Assembly (NCBI GenBank): GCA_041391745.1
Contig: JAWKNK010000008.1
Location: forward strand, 1 to 64,000
Length of the DNA: 64,000 nt
Reading direction: 5' to 3'
DNA from: JAIXWP01 sp041391745
GTDB taxonomy: Bacteria > Bacteroidota > Bacteroidia > Flavobacteriales_D > Sanyastnellaceae
Part shown: positions 37,471-44,883 of the stretch, in pieces
Position numbering within the stretch: the stretch's first letter is position 1
Layout of the letters: each line of letters starts with the position of its first letter
Notes under the pieces: model-generated
What the model saw: the letters and a program-made list of their open reading frames with translations, nothing else
The model's database searches: none
What the model was told of the DNA's origin: nothing
Position numbers and translations under genes: made by a program

Positions 37471-39123
37471 ATGCTGAAAAAAAAAATGGGACTAATAAAA
37501 ACACATAATAAAAAAGTGGTGTTAGCTAATGCCGATTATAAGCATAAATACTGGCCTATTTTAAGTAATCTTGTGTTCGAAAAATTTGGAACTACTCAAA
37601 TAAATGAACCCAATGCAGTTCAAGAAACATTAAAAGAGTGTTTCTCTACTCTATGCAAAATTTTTGAAGAAAAACTTTCAGAAGAAAAAAGAGCTTCCTT
37701 CTATATTTTCTGTCATAATCTACACGAAGATTCAATTGATTTATGGCGATTACAAACACAGAATATCCCTTTAGATATTAATGAAGAAGAATTTGCTTCG
37801 TCAAGAAGAGTTTTAAAAATAATATTAGAGCAATCAACTAAATTAGATTTGGTAGGAGCACCTAATTTCTTTTATGAAATGAGGGAGAATTTAGAAGCCT
37901 ATGTAAATCTACTTGAAGAACTATTATATATTGGTTCTTGGTGTCTTGTAATTAGTGAAAATACGGCTAGAAGTCAACTTTTTGAAACTTCAACAGGAAT
38001 TCAAGTAATTGATGATGAATTAAATATTCTAACACATCAACCTTATCCTGAATTGTTCAAGTATATTTTTTATGATATGCCAAAACACAGTTCTAAAGTT
38101 GCCCTATCTGATTCAATGATTGAGTTCAAAACTATTGTTGAGGATAATTATGGTGTTAAGTATGACGATTTAGCATCATTTATAAATCAACAACTAAAAT
38201 CACCAATTTACAGATTTGGACTTACAAAAATTGAACCTTTGAAAAGTGAAATTTTAAAAGAATTAAAATGTGACAAAGATTTCATTAATGATTTTTATGC
38301 AGGCTTAACTGTAAACAAAGATAATTGTCTTTCAGTTGAGAAGTGTTTTTTTAATAACCAATCCGAATTTCGATTTACATATAGACCAATCCTAGAATTG
38401 AATGTGGATGGTCAGATTTACAATTTAATTGGATATAATAAATGGCTTGAAAGTATGTCTCTTCTATCAACGAATGCTTTTCCTTTTGGACTTTATCCAA
38501 CAGAATGGAAAAGACATAAAAAGATTAAAGAATTTGTTCAAAAAACGGATAACACTCACGATAAAATTTTGGAAGACCCAATAACAAATATCTTGAATGA
38601 AAAATCTTTTTTCAACGATTCGAATGTTGAATCATTTGAACAACCAAACGGACAAAATGTAAATATTAAAAATAGTGTTGGAGATATTGACATTATGTTT
38701 ATTGACGTTGATTTTGAGATTATCTACGTTTGTGAATGTAAACACAATCGTTCTAGACACGATATGAATAATTGGAGAAGAGATTATTCAAATTTTAAAG
38801 AAAAATACGAAAGTCAATTAGAACGAAAAGTTGATTGGGTAACCCAAAACAAGAATATTGTAGAGACACATTTCGAGCAAATATATCCTGAAGACTTCAA
38901 AGTAAAACTTGCTGATTACGAAGTCAGAGGTATATTTATTATCAATGCACCAACAGTGTATATGTATAATGGTAAGTATAGAGCAATGACAATCACAGAT
39001 ATCATTGACCTGTTAGAACGACAATACAATGATGTGAAGTTTGAATTTACAAATGAAAGTAATGGAGAAGTAACATTAGTTGAATATCCATACTTTGATA
39101 ATGTTAAAGCAAAATTAGGGTAA
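37471..39123 (+). CDS. Cassette protein with PD-(D/E)XK-like nuclease domain
   Basis: 550 aa (an in-frame ATG at 37486 would give 545). The N-terminal 400 residues are mostly helical and I do not recognise them. Residues about 400-450 read GDIDIMFIDV...YVCECKH, a PD-(D/E)XK-like core with D407, E422 and K424, followed by a helix-rich QLERKVDWV segment and an IIYV-type strand pair (GIFIINAPTVYMY). Restriction-like or NERD-like nuclease activity is inferred. AT-rich compared with 11-37 kb. It is cassette 1: bounded by GTTAGGCAC (37461) and GTGCCTAAC (39130). Confidence 0.7.
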   Translation: MLKKKMGLIKTHNKKVVLANADYKHKYWPILSNLVFEKFGTTQINEPNAVQETLKECFSTLCKIFEEKLSEEKRASFYIFCHNLHEDSIDLWRLQTQNIPLDINEEEFASSRRVLKIILEQSTKLDLVGAPNFFYEMRENLEAYVNLLEELLYIGSWCLVISENTARSQLFETSTGIQVIDDELNILTHQPYPELFKYIFYDMPKHSSKVALSDSMIEFKTIVEDNYGVKYDDLASFINQQLKSPIYRFGLTKIEPLKSEILKELKCDKDFINDFYAGLTVNKDNCLSVEKCFFNNQSEFRFTYRPILELNVDGQIYNLIGYNKWLESMSLLSTNAFPFGLYPTEWKRHKKIKEFVQKTDNTHDKILEDPITNILNEKSFFNDSNVESFEQPNGQNVNIKNSVGDIDIMFIDVDFEIIYVCECKHNRSRHDMNNWRRDYSNFKEKYESQLERKVDWVTQNKNIVETHFEQIYPEDFKVKLADYEVRGIFIINAPTVYMYNGKYRAMTITDIIDLLERQYNDVKFEFTNESNGEVTLVEYPYFDNVKAKLG

Positions 39124-39129
39124 AGCACA

Positions 39130-39265
39130 GTGCCTAACAACGTATATAAAAAATAGCGGTTTAATCGTTAAATCGAAACAAAATGAATAAATTAAAGGTC
39201 AGTTATAATCCGAAAAGTTAGTGCACCAAAGTCCGCTACTTTTCATATACAAGACCGTTAGCGGC
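39130..39265. repeat. attC-like recombination site 1
   Basis: 136-bp imperfect palindrome. Left arm 39130-39159 (GTGCCTAACAACGTATAT..., ending ATAGCGG) pairs with right arm 39233-39265 (CCGCTACTTTTCATATAC..., ending GTTAGCGGC). The outer cores are CCTAAC and GTTAG, as R'' and R' of integron attC sites. R'' complements the start of cassette 1; R' opens cassette 2. Confidence 0.7.
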
Positions 39266-39323
39266 AATAATAGAACGACACTTACCAAAAGACAAAGTGA
39301 CAAACAGACAAACAAGAAATGAA

Positions 39324-39331
39324 TACATTTG
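39324..39331 (+). promoter_or_regulatory. Promoter -7 box for the tRNA-like RNA
   Basis: TACATTTG matches TAnnTTTG exactly and lies 18 nt before the tRNA-like sequence, so transcription would start just ahead of it. No clear -33 element. Confidence 0.5.
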
Positions 39332-39349
39332 TAAAAAATAATTTTAGAT

Positions 39350-39443
39350 GTCTCAATAGTTTAAATGGAAAAACATGGCGGCATTTAAACAAGGAGCAAA
39401 GACTTTTAACCATCATATGTAGGTTCGATTCCTGCTTGAGACA
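39350..39443 (+). ncRNA. tRNA-like RNA with an insert in the anticodon arm
   Basis: Acceptor-like ends GTCTCAA (39350-39356) and TTGAGAC (39437-39443) pair over 7 bp. A D-arm GTTT-AAATGGAA-AAAC carries the loop GG. A T-arm GTAGG-TTCGATT-CCTGC has a classical T-loop. The anticodon arm is abnormal: ATGG and CCAT can pair, but the loop holds about 24 extra nt before CTTTTAA, which would be a Lys (UUU) anticodon loop. AACAAGGAGCA inside this insert is exactly complementary to TGCTCCTTGTT just after the 3' end (39449-39459), giving a pseudoknot or alternative fold. It has its own promoter box and terminator. It may be a decayed tRNA or a functional structured RNA. Confidence 0.65.
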
Positions 39444-39461
39444 CTAATGCTCCTTGTTATA

Positions 39462-39492
39462 GACTGACTCTATATGGGTCAGTCTTTTTTTA
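39462..39492 (+). terminator. Intrinsic terminator of the tRNA-like unit
   Basis: AGACTGAC / GTCAGTCT stem of 8 bp with a 9-nt loop, followed by seven Ts. It ends transcription about 20 nt after the tRNA-like sequence and before the next gene at 39503. Confidence 0.85.
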
Positions 39493-39502
39493 TTATTGAA
39501 CC

Positions 39503-40189
39503 ATGAGTAACTTAAAGAATATACAAAGAAAGATAAGCGAAGGAGTTTCAGGCTGGCTTCTGTTTGAGTTTAATTGTTTTAGGGGTTATCTCTTTAACGA
39601 AAAGTATTTATCATATCCAGTTGGACAGATATTAAATAGCATTACTGAATACAAGACACTAACTGAGATCAATCACCCTTGTAGCAATGGTGGAAAAGGA
39701 CGACCTCTACAGGTTGACTTTGTGCTGACTGACGACAAAGCAAATTGGAAGTATGCGTTTGAATCCAAATGGATTGGTGATTCAATGATTTCTTTAGGTT
39801 CACTTATTTGGGACTTAATTAGACTTCAGAATCTCGACAAACATCATTCGGAAAATAGATGCTATTTTATTCTTGCTGGCTTTGACAAGAAAATAAACAT
39901 ACTTCTTGAAGACTTTGATATTTGTTACGATAAAACTTCAAAAAAGAAAAATGAAATAGCAAAGACAAATTCAACATTTCTCGTTTTCGACCTTTTCAAA
40001 CTCGACAATTCGACAAAAAAATATATCAACGAGAAAATTAAGAAATACCCAAACTTTAAACTTTATTCAAAAATAAGTTGTAGACCTGCACACAGATTTC
40101 CCAAAAATGACATCATTAATATGTCTTTTACCACCTATATATTTGAGGTTTTAAAACCGGACGGAACACATATAATAAATGAACTTTAA
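39503..40189 (+). CDS. Cassette protein with second PD-(D/E)XK-like core
   Basis: 228 aa, ATG 39503. The segment LQVDFVLTDD...YAFESKWIGD has D72, E87 and K89 in the spacing of a PD-(D/E)XK nuclease (D then E-x-K). The rest, with LGSLIWDLIRLQNLD and CYFILAGFDKKI, resembles Bacteroidota proteins of unknown function found as single accessory genes. It shares cassette 2 with the tRNA-like RNA, in the same direction. AT-rich. Nuclease role is inference only. Confidence 0.6.
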   Translation: MSNLKNIQRKISEGVSGWLLFEFNCFRGYLFNEKYLSYPVGQILNSITEYKTLTEINHPCSNGGKGRPLQVDFVLTDDKANWKYAFESKWIGDSMISLGSLIWDLIRLQNLDKHHSENRCYFILAGFDKKINILLEDFDICYDKTSKKKNEIAKTNSTFLVFDLFKLDNSTKKYINEKIKKYPNFKLYSKISCRPAHRFPKNDIINMSFTTYIFEVLKPDGTHIINEL

Positions 40190-40199
40190 AGGAAGAAAA

Positions 40200-40335
40200 G
40201 CCGCTAACACACGTTTGGCATTATGGGGGCTGAAGTGCAAAGTTGAAGTCTCGTGCTTCAATCAAGCTTTGTGCTATGTTGACAGTTCAGTTTTTCAAAA
40301 TCCCCCACTGCGCCAAGCGTGGGAACGTTAGGGCA
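40200..40335. repeat. attC-like recombination site 2
   Basis: 136-bp imperfect palindrome. Left arm 40200-40230 (GCCGCTAACACACGTTTGGC, ending GGGGG) pairs with right arm 40302-40335 (CCCCCACTGCGCCAAGCGTG, ending GTTAGGGCA). R'' GCCGCTAAC is the exact complement of the first bases of cassette 2 (GTTAGCGGC at 39257). Same length as site 1 but different sequence. Confidence 0.7.
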
Positions 40336-40359
40336 CATGCTAGAAAGACAGCACTTGTA

Positions 40360-40893
40360 ATGAAGAATATAATATTCATAGGAGGTATTCATGGAGTTGG
40401 CAAGGGAACACTTTGCAGAAAAGTTTGCAATGACCTTAATCTACGACATTTAAGTGCAAGTGAAGTATTGAAGTGGGAAGAAATCAGCGACAAGGAAAAC
40501 AAATTGGTAAAAGATTTTACACTTACTCAAAATCGGTTAATTACCAACCTTCAACAGATTGTTAGTGAAAATGAAAGATATGTTCTTGATGGTCACTATT
40601 GTTTATTGAATAAGGACAATGTTCCTGAAAAAATTGACTTTGATACATTCAGAACATTAAATCCCATTGCATTCATTATTGTTATAGATGACGTTCAAGA
40701 AATTAAAAAACGACTAGAGAACCGTGACAGAATAGAATATGATTTTGATTTGCTTTTAAAATTCCAGGAACTAGAACTTGAGTACTCGAAAGAATTGGCA
40801 GAACAACTTGGCAAACCACATTTGACCCTTAAATATGAGGAAACCAATAACTTCAAAACATTTTTATACGATGAGAATTTTACTCGACACTAA
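40360..40893 (+). CDS. P-loop (adenylate-kinase-like) protein
   Basis: 177 aa from ATG 40360 (MKNIIFIGGIHGVGKGTLCR). The loop GIHGVGKGT (residues 9-17) is of the GxxGxGKGT kinase type. LEHLSASEVLKWEE-like residues after it, a YVLDGHYCLL strand and an FIIVIDDVQEIKKRLENRDR segment fit the CORE and LID parts of nucleoside-monophosphate kinases. No substrate can be named. First gene of cassette 3; it overlaps the PIN-fusion gene by 23 nt, so expression is coupled. Confidence 0.75.
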   Translation: MKNIIFIGGIHGVGKGTLCRKVCNDLNLRHLSASEVLKWEEISDKENKLVKDFTLTQNRLITNLQQIVSENERYVLDGHYCLLNKDNVPEKIDFDTFRTLNPIAFIIVIDDVQEIKKRLENRDRIEYDFDLLLKFQELELEYSKELAEQLGKPHLTLKYEETNNFKTFLYDENFTRH

Positions 40894-42403
40894 CATAATT
40901 ATACATCGTGAAGCCAGTAGGATTTACAATCAAGATATTGGTTTGCTTTTCAATTGGATAGATAAACTTCATTATGAAAAGTGTGTACACCCTTTAACCA
41001 TTCAAGAAATTGGGTCTTATCAGGATGAGGAAGTTGTAAATACCATGCGTGTTAAAATTGGCAACTATAACCAACTTAAGACAGATTCACCCGAAACAGA
41101 GAAGATATCCATTCTTAGAGAGGCTGATAAGTCCCGAAATGACTTTATTGACACAAGCCTTCTAAAGGAGGTTTTAAATAGTAGAGTCGACTTTTTAATC
41201 ACCGAGGATAAGGGCATTCATAGGAAGGCAAAATTCTTAGGCATTGCCGACAAAATTTATAAGATTGACGCTTTCATTGATAAATGCACTTCTGAAAATC
41301 CTGATTTAAAAGATTATAAAGTCCTTTCCGTCAAGAAAGATTACTTTGGAAATATCAATTTAAAAGATGAATTTTTTCAATCGTTTTTGGAAGATTATGG
41401 CGAATTTGAGACTTGGTTTAATAAGAAAGCCGACAATATTTCTTATGTGTGTATTACTGATGGTAATGTAAAAGCTTTCTTGTATCTGAAGATTGAAAAC
41501 GCAGGAAGCGAGAGTTATGCAGATATTAAGCCGGCATTCGACCAAAAAAAGAGATTAAAAATTGGCACTTTCAAAGTAACTTCCACCGGGTATAAATTAG
41601 GTGAACGGTTTTTGAAAATCATTTTTGACAATGCGATTGCTAATATGGTTGATGAAATCTACGTTACTATATTTGATAAAAGAGATGAACAAAGAAGATT
41701 GATTGCCCTATTGGAAGAATGGGGATTTAAATATTGGGGCGAAAAAGAAACAAAGAATGGTTCTGAAAAAGTCTTTGTGAGAGATTTTGCAAAGAAAGTC
41801 CTCGATAGCCCAAGAGAGTGTTTTCCTTTCATAAAAAGAGATTCTCGAGTTTTCTTAAACCCAATAAGACCTGAATATCACACTGAATTATTTCCAGATT
41901 CGTATTTGAATAACGAATCACCATTAAATTATATAGAAAATGAACCTCATAGAAATGCGTTAAAAAAGGTCTTTATATCAAGGTCATATTTCAAAGATCT
42001 AAAAAGTGGAGATATTGTTTTATTCTATAGAACAGGGGGTTATCATGAGAGTGTTATCTCTACGATTGGAGTTGTAGAGAGTGTAGTTACAGATATTAAA
42101 AGTGAAGAAGAATTTATTCGTCTATGTAGGAAACGCAGTATTTTTAATGATGAATCATTAAAAGAATGGTGGAATTATAACCCATACAACTATCCTCCCA
42201 ACAAAATTTATAGACCTTTTGTGGTTAACTTTTTATATATAGACTCTTTTCCTAAGCCAAAAGTAAACATGAAAAGATTAATAGAAATGGGCATAATTAA
42301 ATCAATTAAAGACGCACCAAGAGGTTTCGTGCAAATTGGAAATGATAAATTTGAAGAATTTTTAAAAGAAGCTAGAGCAAATGAAAATTATATTGTCGAT
42401 TAA
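40871..42403 (+). CDS. PIN - GNAT - EVE-like three-domain fusion
   Basis: 510 aa from ATG 40871. Residues 1-140 form a PIN nuclease domain (MRILLDTNIII with D6; E46 in TIQEIG; D91/D94 in DFIDTS; D113 in LITEDKGI). Residues 150-305 look like a GNAT acetyltransferase (TFKVTSTGYKLGERFLKIIF, LIALLEEWGFKYWGEKE). Residues 320-505 resemble an EVE/PUA-like domain (SRSYFKDLKSGDIVLFYRTG, ISTIGVVESVV) that reads modified bases. RNA cleavage with acetylation and modified-nucleotide sensing is inferred from the domains. It overlaps its neighbours by 23 nt at both ends. Confidence 0.75.
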   Translation: MRILLDTNIIIHREASRIYNQDIGLLFNWIDKLHYEKCVHPLTIQEIGSYQDEEVVNTMRVKIGNYNQLKTDSPETEKISILREADKSRNDFIDTSLLKEVLNSRVDFLITEDKGIHRKAKFLGIADKIYKIDAFIDKCTSENPDLKDYKVLSVKKDYFGNINLKDEFFQSFLEDYGEFETWFNKKADNISYVCITDGNVKAFLYLKIENAGSESYADIKPAFDQKKRLKIGTFKVTSTGYKLGERFLKIIFDNAIANMVDEIYVTIFDKRDEQRRLIALLEEWGFKYWGEKETKNGSEKVFVRDFAKKVLDSPRECFPFIKRDSRVFLNPIRPEYHTELFPDSYLNNESPLNYIENEPHRNALKKVFISRSYFKDLKSGDIVLFYRTGGYHESVISTIGVVESVVTDIKSEEEFIRLCRKRSIFNDESLKEWWNYNPYNYPPNKIYRPFVVNFLYIDSFPKPKVNMKRLIEMGIIKSIKDAPRGFVQIGNDKFEEFLKEARANENYIVD

Positions 42404-42767
42404 ACCAGAGTTTGCAAACAAGATTTTTGAAGGAGATAAAAAATTCGAATTCAGAAGAAGCATCTTTAAAAATAAAAATGTTTCAAAAGTTATTGTTTAC
42501 GCATCTTCTCCGATAAGTAAGGTTATTGGGGAGTTTGAAATTGGGGAAATTCTCTTCAAAGACCTAAATACACTTTGGGACGAAACAAAAGAGTATTCAG
42601 GAATTACAGAAGACTATTTTTACGACTATTTTGTCGGCAAGGAAAATGGATTTGCCCTAGAAGTTAAAAGAGTCAAGAGATATAAAAAGGAACTTTGTAT
42701 AAAGGAATCCTTCGGCAAAGTACCGCCACAATCTTTTGCATACTATGAAGAAAGCACGATGCCCTAA
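42381..42767 (+). CDS. ASCH domain protein
   Basis: 128 aa. MKIILSIKPEFANKIFEGDK, then KFEFRR, is the ASCH signature, followed by a beta-barrel core (KVIVYASSPISKVIGEFEIG) of the PUA superfamily, which binds RNA or modified nucleosides. It overlaps the PIN-GNAT-EVE gene by 23 nt. Its stop codon TAA lies inside the attC-like R'' core at 42760-42768. An ASCH protein next to an EVE-like domain suggests a shared nucleic-acid ligand. Confidence 0.85.
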   Translation: MKIILSIKPEFANKIFEGDKKFEFRRSIFKNKNVSKVIVYASSPISKVIGEFEIGEILFKDLNTLWDETKEYSGITEDYFYDYFVGKENGFALEVKRVKRYKKELCIKESFGKVPPQSFAYYEESTMP

Positions 42768-42896
42768 CATCGCTTATACGCAAGCAGGGGATTCGTACTT
42801 CGTAGGACAGGGAAGAGTTAAAATTGAAATTCAGTTCTTCTTAGGGAGTTCAGTGGCTAAAATTCCTGCCCATGTTCAGCGAGAACCGTTGGCAAG
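42760..42896. repeat. attC-like recombination site 3
   Basis: 137-bp imperfect palindrome. Left arm TGCCCTAACATCGCTTATAC...GCAGGGGATT and right arm AATTCCTGCCCATGTTCAGC...CCGTTGGCAAG pair imperfectly. R'' TGCCCTAAC is the exact complement of the start of cassette 3 (GTTAGGGCA at 40327). R' GTTGGCAAG opens the next unit, whose closing site is not found. Confidence 0.65.
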
Positions 42897-42971
42897 CTAT
42901 AGGAAAACTCACAAAGACGAAATGACATAAGGAATAAGAGTTGTAGTGGTCGAGAAAAACTTGTCATCTAT

Positions 42972-43418
42972 ATGAATACAATACTCAACGAATGTAGAAC
43001 GCTTTACTTGGATCGACTTTTTTATAGTGAAAGTCTTGAGCTTTATGTGTCTGAAGGTTTTATCTCGGATGAGAAACATTCTATCCAGGTGGGAGGAACG
43101 ACCATTGAGAATGTCCAACCAATGGGCCGTAGAGAATTTAGCAGACAGTATAAAGTTGAATTCCAATTTCATGATTTGATAAACTTTCAAGTTATTAATG
43201 AGTCTTACACAGGGTTGGTAAAATCTGAAATAGTAGATACCAAGGGCTTTCTTCAAATCATCTTAAACTCGGAATATTTAAAGTACGTTGAGATAAGTCA
43301 TGGCTGGTACAAAATAGCTAATGGTGGCAAAGAGGGAAAGCACTACCGACTTTGGACAGAAGATGAGGTAATAGATATCATCTCCATTAATGACCCGACA
43401 GTGGAACAAATAAAGTGA
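42972..43418 (+). CDS. Accessory protein of unknown function
   Basis: 148 aa from ATG 42972 (MNTILNECRTLYLDRLFYSE). Mixed alpha/beta composition, no signal peptide, no membrane segment and no motif I recognise. It lies 14 nt before the next unknown gene, so they form a pair. It begins 75 bp after attC-like site 3 and would be the first gene of a fourth cassette. Confidence 0.55.
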   Translation: MNTILNECRTLYLDRLFYSESLELYVSEGFISDEKHSIQVGGTTIENVQPMGRREFSRQYKVEFQFHDLINFQVINESYTGLVKSEIVDTKGFLQIILNSEYLKYVEISHGWYKIANGGKEGKHYRLWTEDEVIDIISINDPTVEQIK

Positions 43419-43431
43419 GCTAGAACGCAAG

Positions 43432-44079
43432 ATGCCGGAAAGGACTTCATCAATAAATCAAGAGTTTAATACTCCGCTAGGAGTGGTTCGGTGTGGATTT
43501 GATTGTGATGGTCAAGTCCAATTGATGGAGAGAAGGAAGTACGAAAATGGAATTTCGAAAGTTTATAAAACAGAGGCACACCAAATTGAAATCGTTTCAT
43601 TTAAAATAAATTTTGCTTCTTACAATGGTGCTGCATTGACTGACAGCTCAGGTTGGATTTTTAAAATAGAAAAAAATTCCGACCTTGAAGAAAGCATAGA
43701 GGTCTATTGCTTGCTTGATAAAGTAAATGACGAAGTCGAATTTGATTATGCAGGTGGAGAGCATCTGGATGCCATAAAAGGTGAGAATGACGAATGGACA
43801 TTACACATTGGTACTGAAGACGGAGATGCGTTGCATTCAAGAGCTCAGAATGATGATTGGTTTCCAAGGAGAATTCAAAACATGGTGGACAATTACAAGT
43901 CAATTACACAAGTGAAGCAAAATGGGTTTGTTACAAAAATTCCCCACCTGAAGCAAGGAGAGAAAATTCATGTGCAATATCTGACAGCCTACGATAAAAG
44001 AGATGATCAAAGAGTCAATACTTGGCTCGCGGTAGAACAGTCTAAAAAGATGCTAGAGAAATGGATTGGGATGGACTAA
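43432..44079 (+). CDS. Accessory protein of unknown function
   Basis: 215 aa from ATG 43432. Rich in acidic residues, with no signal peptide and a likely soluble alpha/beta fold (VYCLLDKVNDEVEFDYAGGE, HIGTEDGDALHSRAQNDDW). Nothing links it to a known family. Probably co-transcribed with the gene at 42972. No attC-like site follows it. Confidence 0.55.
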   Translation: MPERTSSINQEFNTPLGVVRCGFDCDGQVQLMERRKYENGISKVYKTEAHQIEIVSFKINFASYNGAALTDSSGWIFKIEKNSDLEESIEVYCLLDKVNDEVEFDYAGGEHLDAIKGENDEWTLHIGTEDGDALHSRAQNDDWFPRRIQNMVDNYKSITQVKQNGFVTKIPHLKQGEKIHVQYLTAYDKRDDQRVNTWLAVEQSKKMLEKWIGMD

Positions 44080-44230
44080 TGCTTTTCTTTTGAGACTTTT
44101 ATTGCATTCGTTTTTTTGGATATACACGCGAAGAGAGTTTGAGAATTTGAAAGTATGAGAGTATGCGAGTAAAATGATCCGAATGTTTATATTCGTAATC
44201 GCTGACTAGATTAAAATTATCATTCATCCA

Positions 44231-44809
44231 TTGATACATAAATTTCTTACATTTTTATTCATCACATTCTTATTCGTGGCTTGTAGTGCAACGGTTAAGG
44301 AGAAGGAGGCTTCGCAAAGGGATATTGAGAAAGGTGAAGCAGTCAAGGCGGGGGAGTTGGAGCTTGGGGAGCCTATCGATTTTTTTCAATTGAAGAAGCT
44401 ACCTTTTATTTCAACAACTTCGGGAGTGCTTTCGCAAACGGAATCAAAAGATTTTTGCACTCCGACGGATCATCAGTTTTTTGGTCAATATTTTTTGTTG
44501 GATAGAGCCGATGAACAATCAGAAATTTTAGGGAAATTGATAGTCTCTGTTCCTAAGAGAGTTAAAATATGGACTTACGAAAACGATTATGAGTCTTTTG
44601 TACAATTAGAATTAGAAAGTAACAAAGTGAGTTTATGGAATAAAATTCGCGTCGGAATATCCGATACTGAGCTGATGAATTTTATTGAACCATATTTTTC
44701 CTATAAGGCGGGAGCATATGTATACTCGTGGCTTGGCGGTTATGCGCTTGCAGCTGAGATGGAGGGAACAGCTGTAAAAAAGTTGATAGTGACTAAAATT
44801 TGTAATTAA
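44231..44809 (+). CDS. Putative lipoprotein
   Basis: 192 aa from TTG 44231 with a lipoprotein signal (FLTFLFITFLFVACS, Cys at the cleavage site). The mature part has no recognised domain. A repeat-like stretch (TTTGAGAATTTGAAAGTATG, near 44139) precedes it. Function unknown. Confidence 0.65.
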   Translation: MIHKFLTFLFITFLFVACSATVKEKEASQRDIEKGEAVKAGELELGEPIDFFQLKKLPFISTTSGVLSQTESKDFCTPTDHQFFGQYFLLDRADEQSEILGKLIVSVPKRVKIWTYENDYESFVQLELESNKVSLWNKIRVGISDTELMNFIEPYFSYKAGAYVYSWLGGYALAAEMEGTAVKKLIVTKICN

Positions 44810-44883
44810 TGTTGCTGAAACCTTTTAATATCACTAAAATCGTAAGTATCAGGTACCTATTTTAGTACTTTAAAAAGTGAACA

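Noticed and set aside
39350..39443. Ordinary tRNA-Lys gene
   Set aside because: The anticodon arm cannot close without removing about 24 nt, and bacteria do not normally splice such inserts; kept as tRNA-like ncRNA instead.
39324..40189. Retron (structured RNA plus protein)
   Set aside because: The adjacent protein shows no reverse-transcriptase motif such as YxDD.
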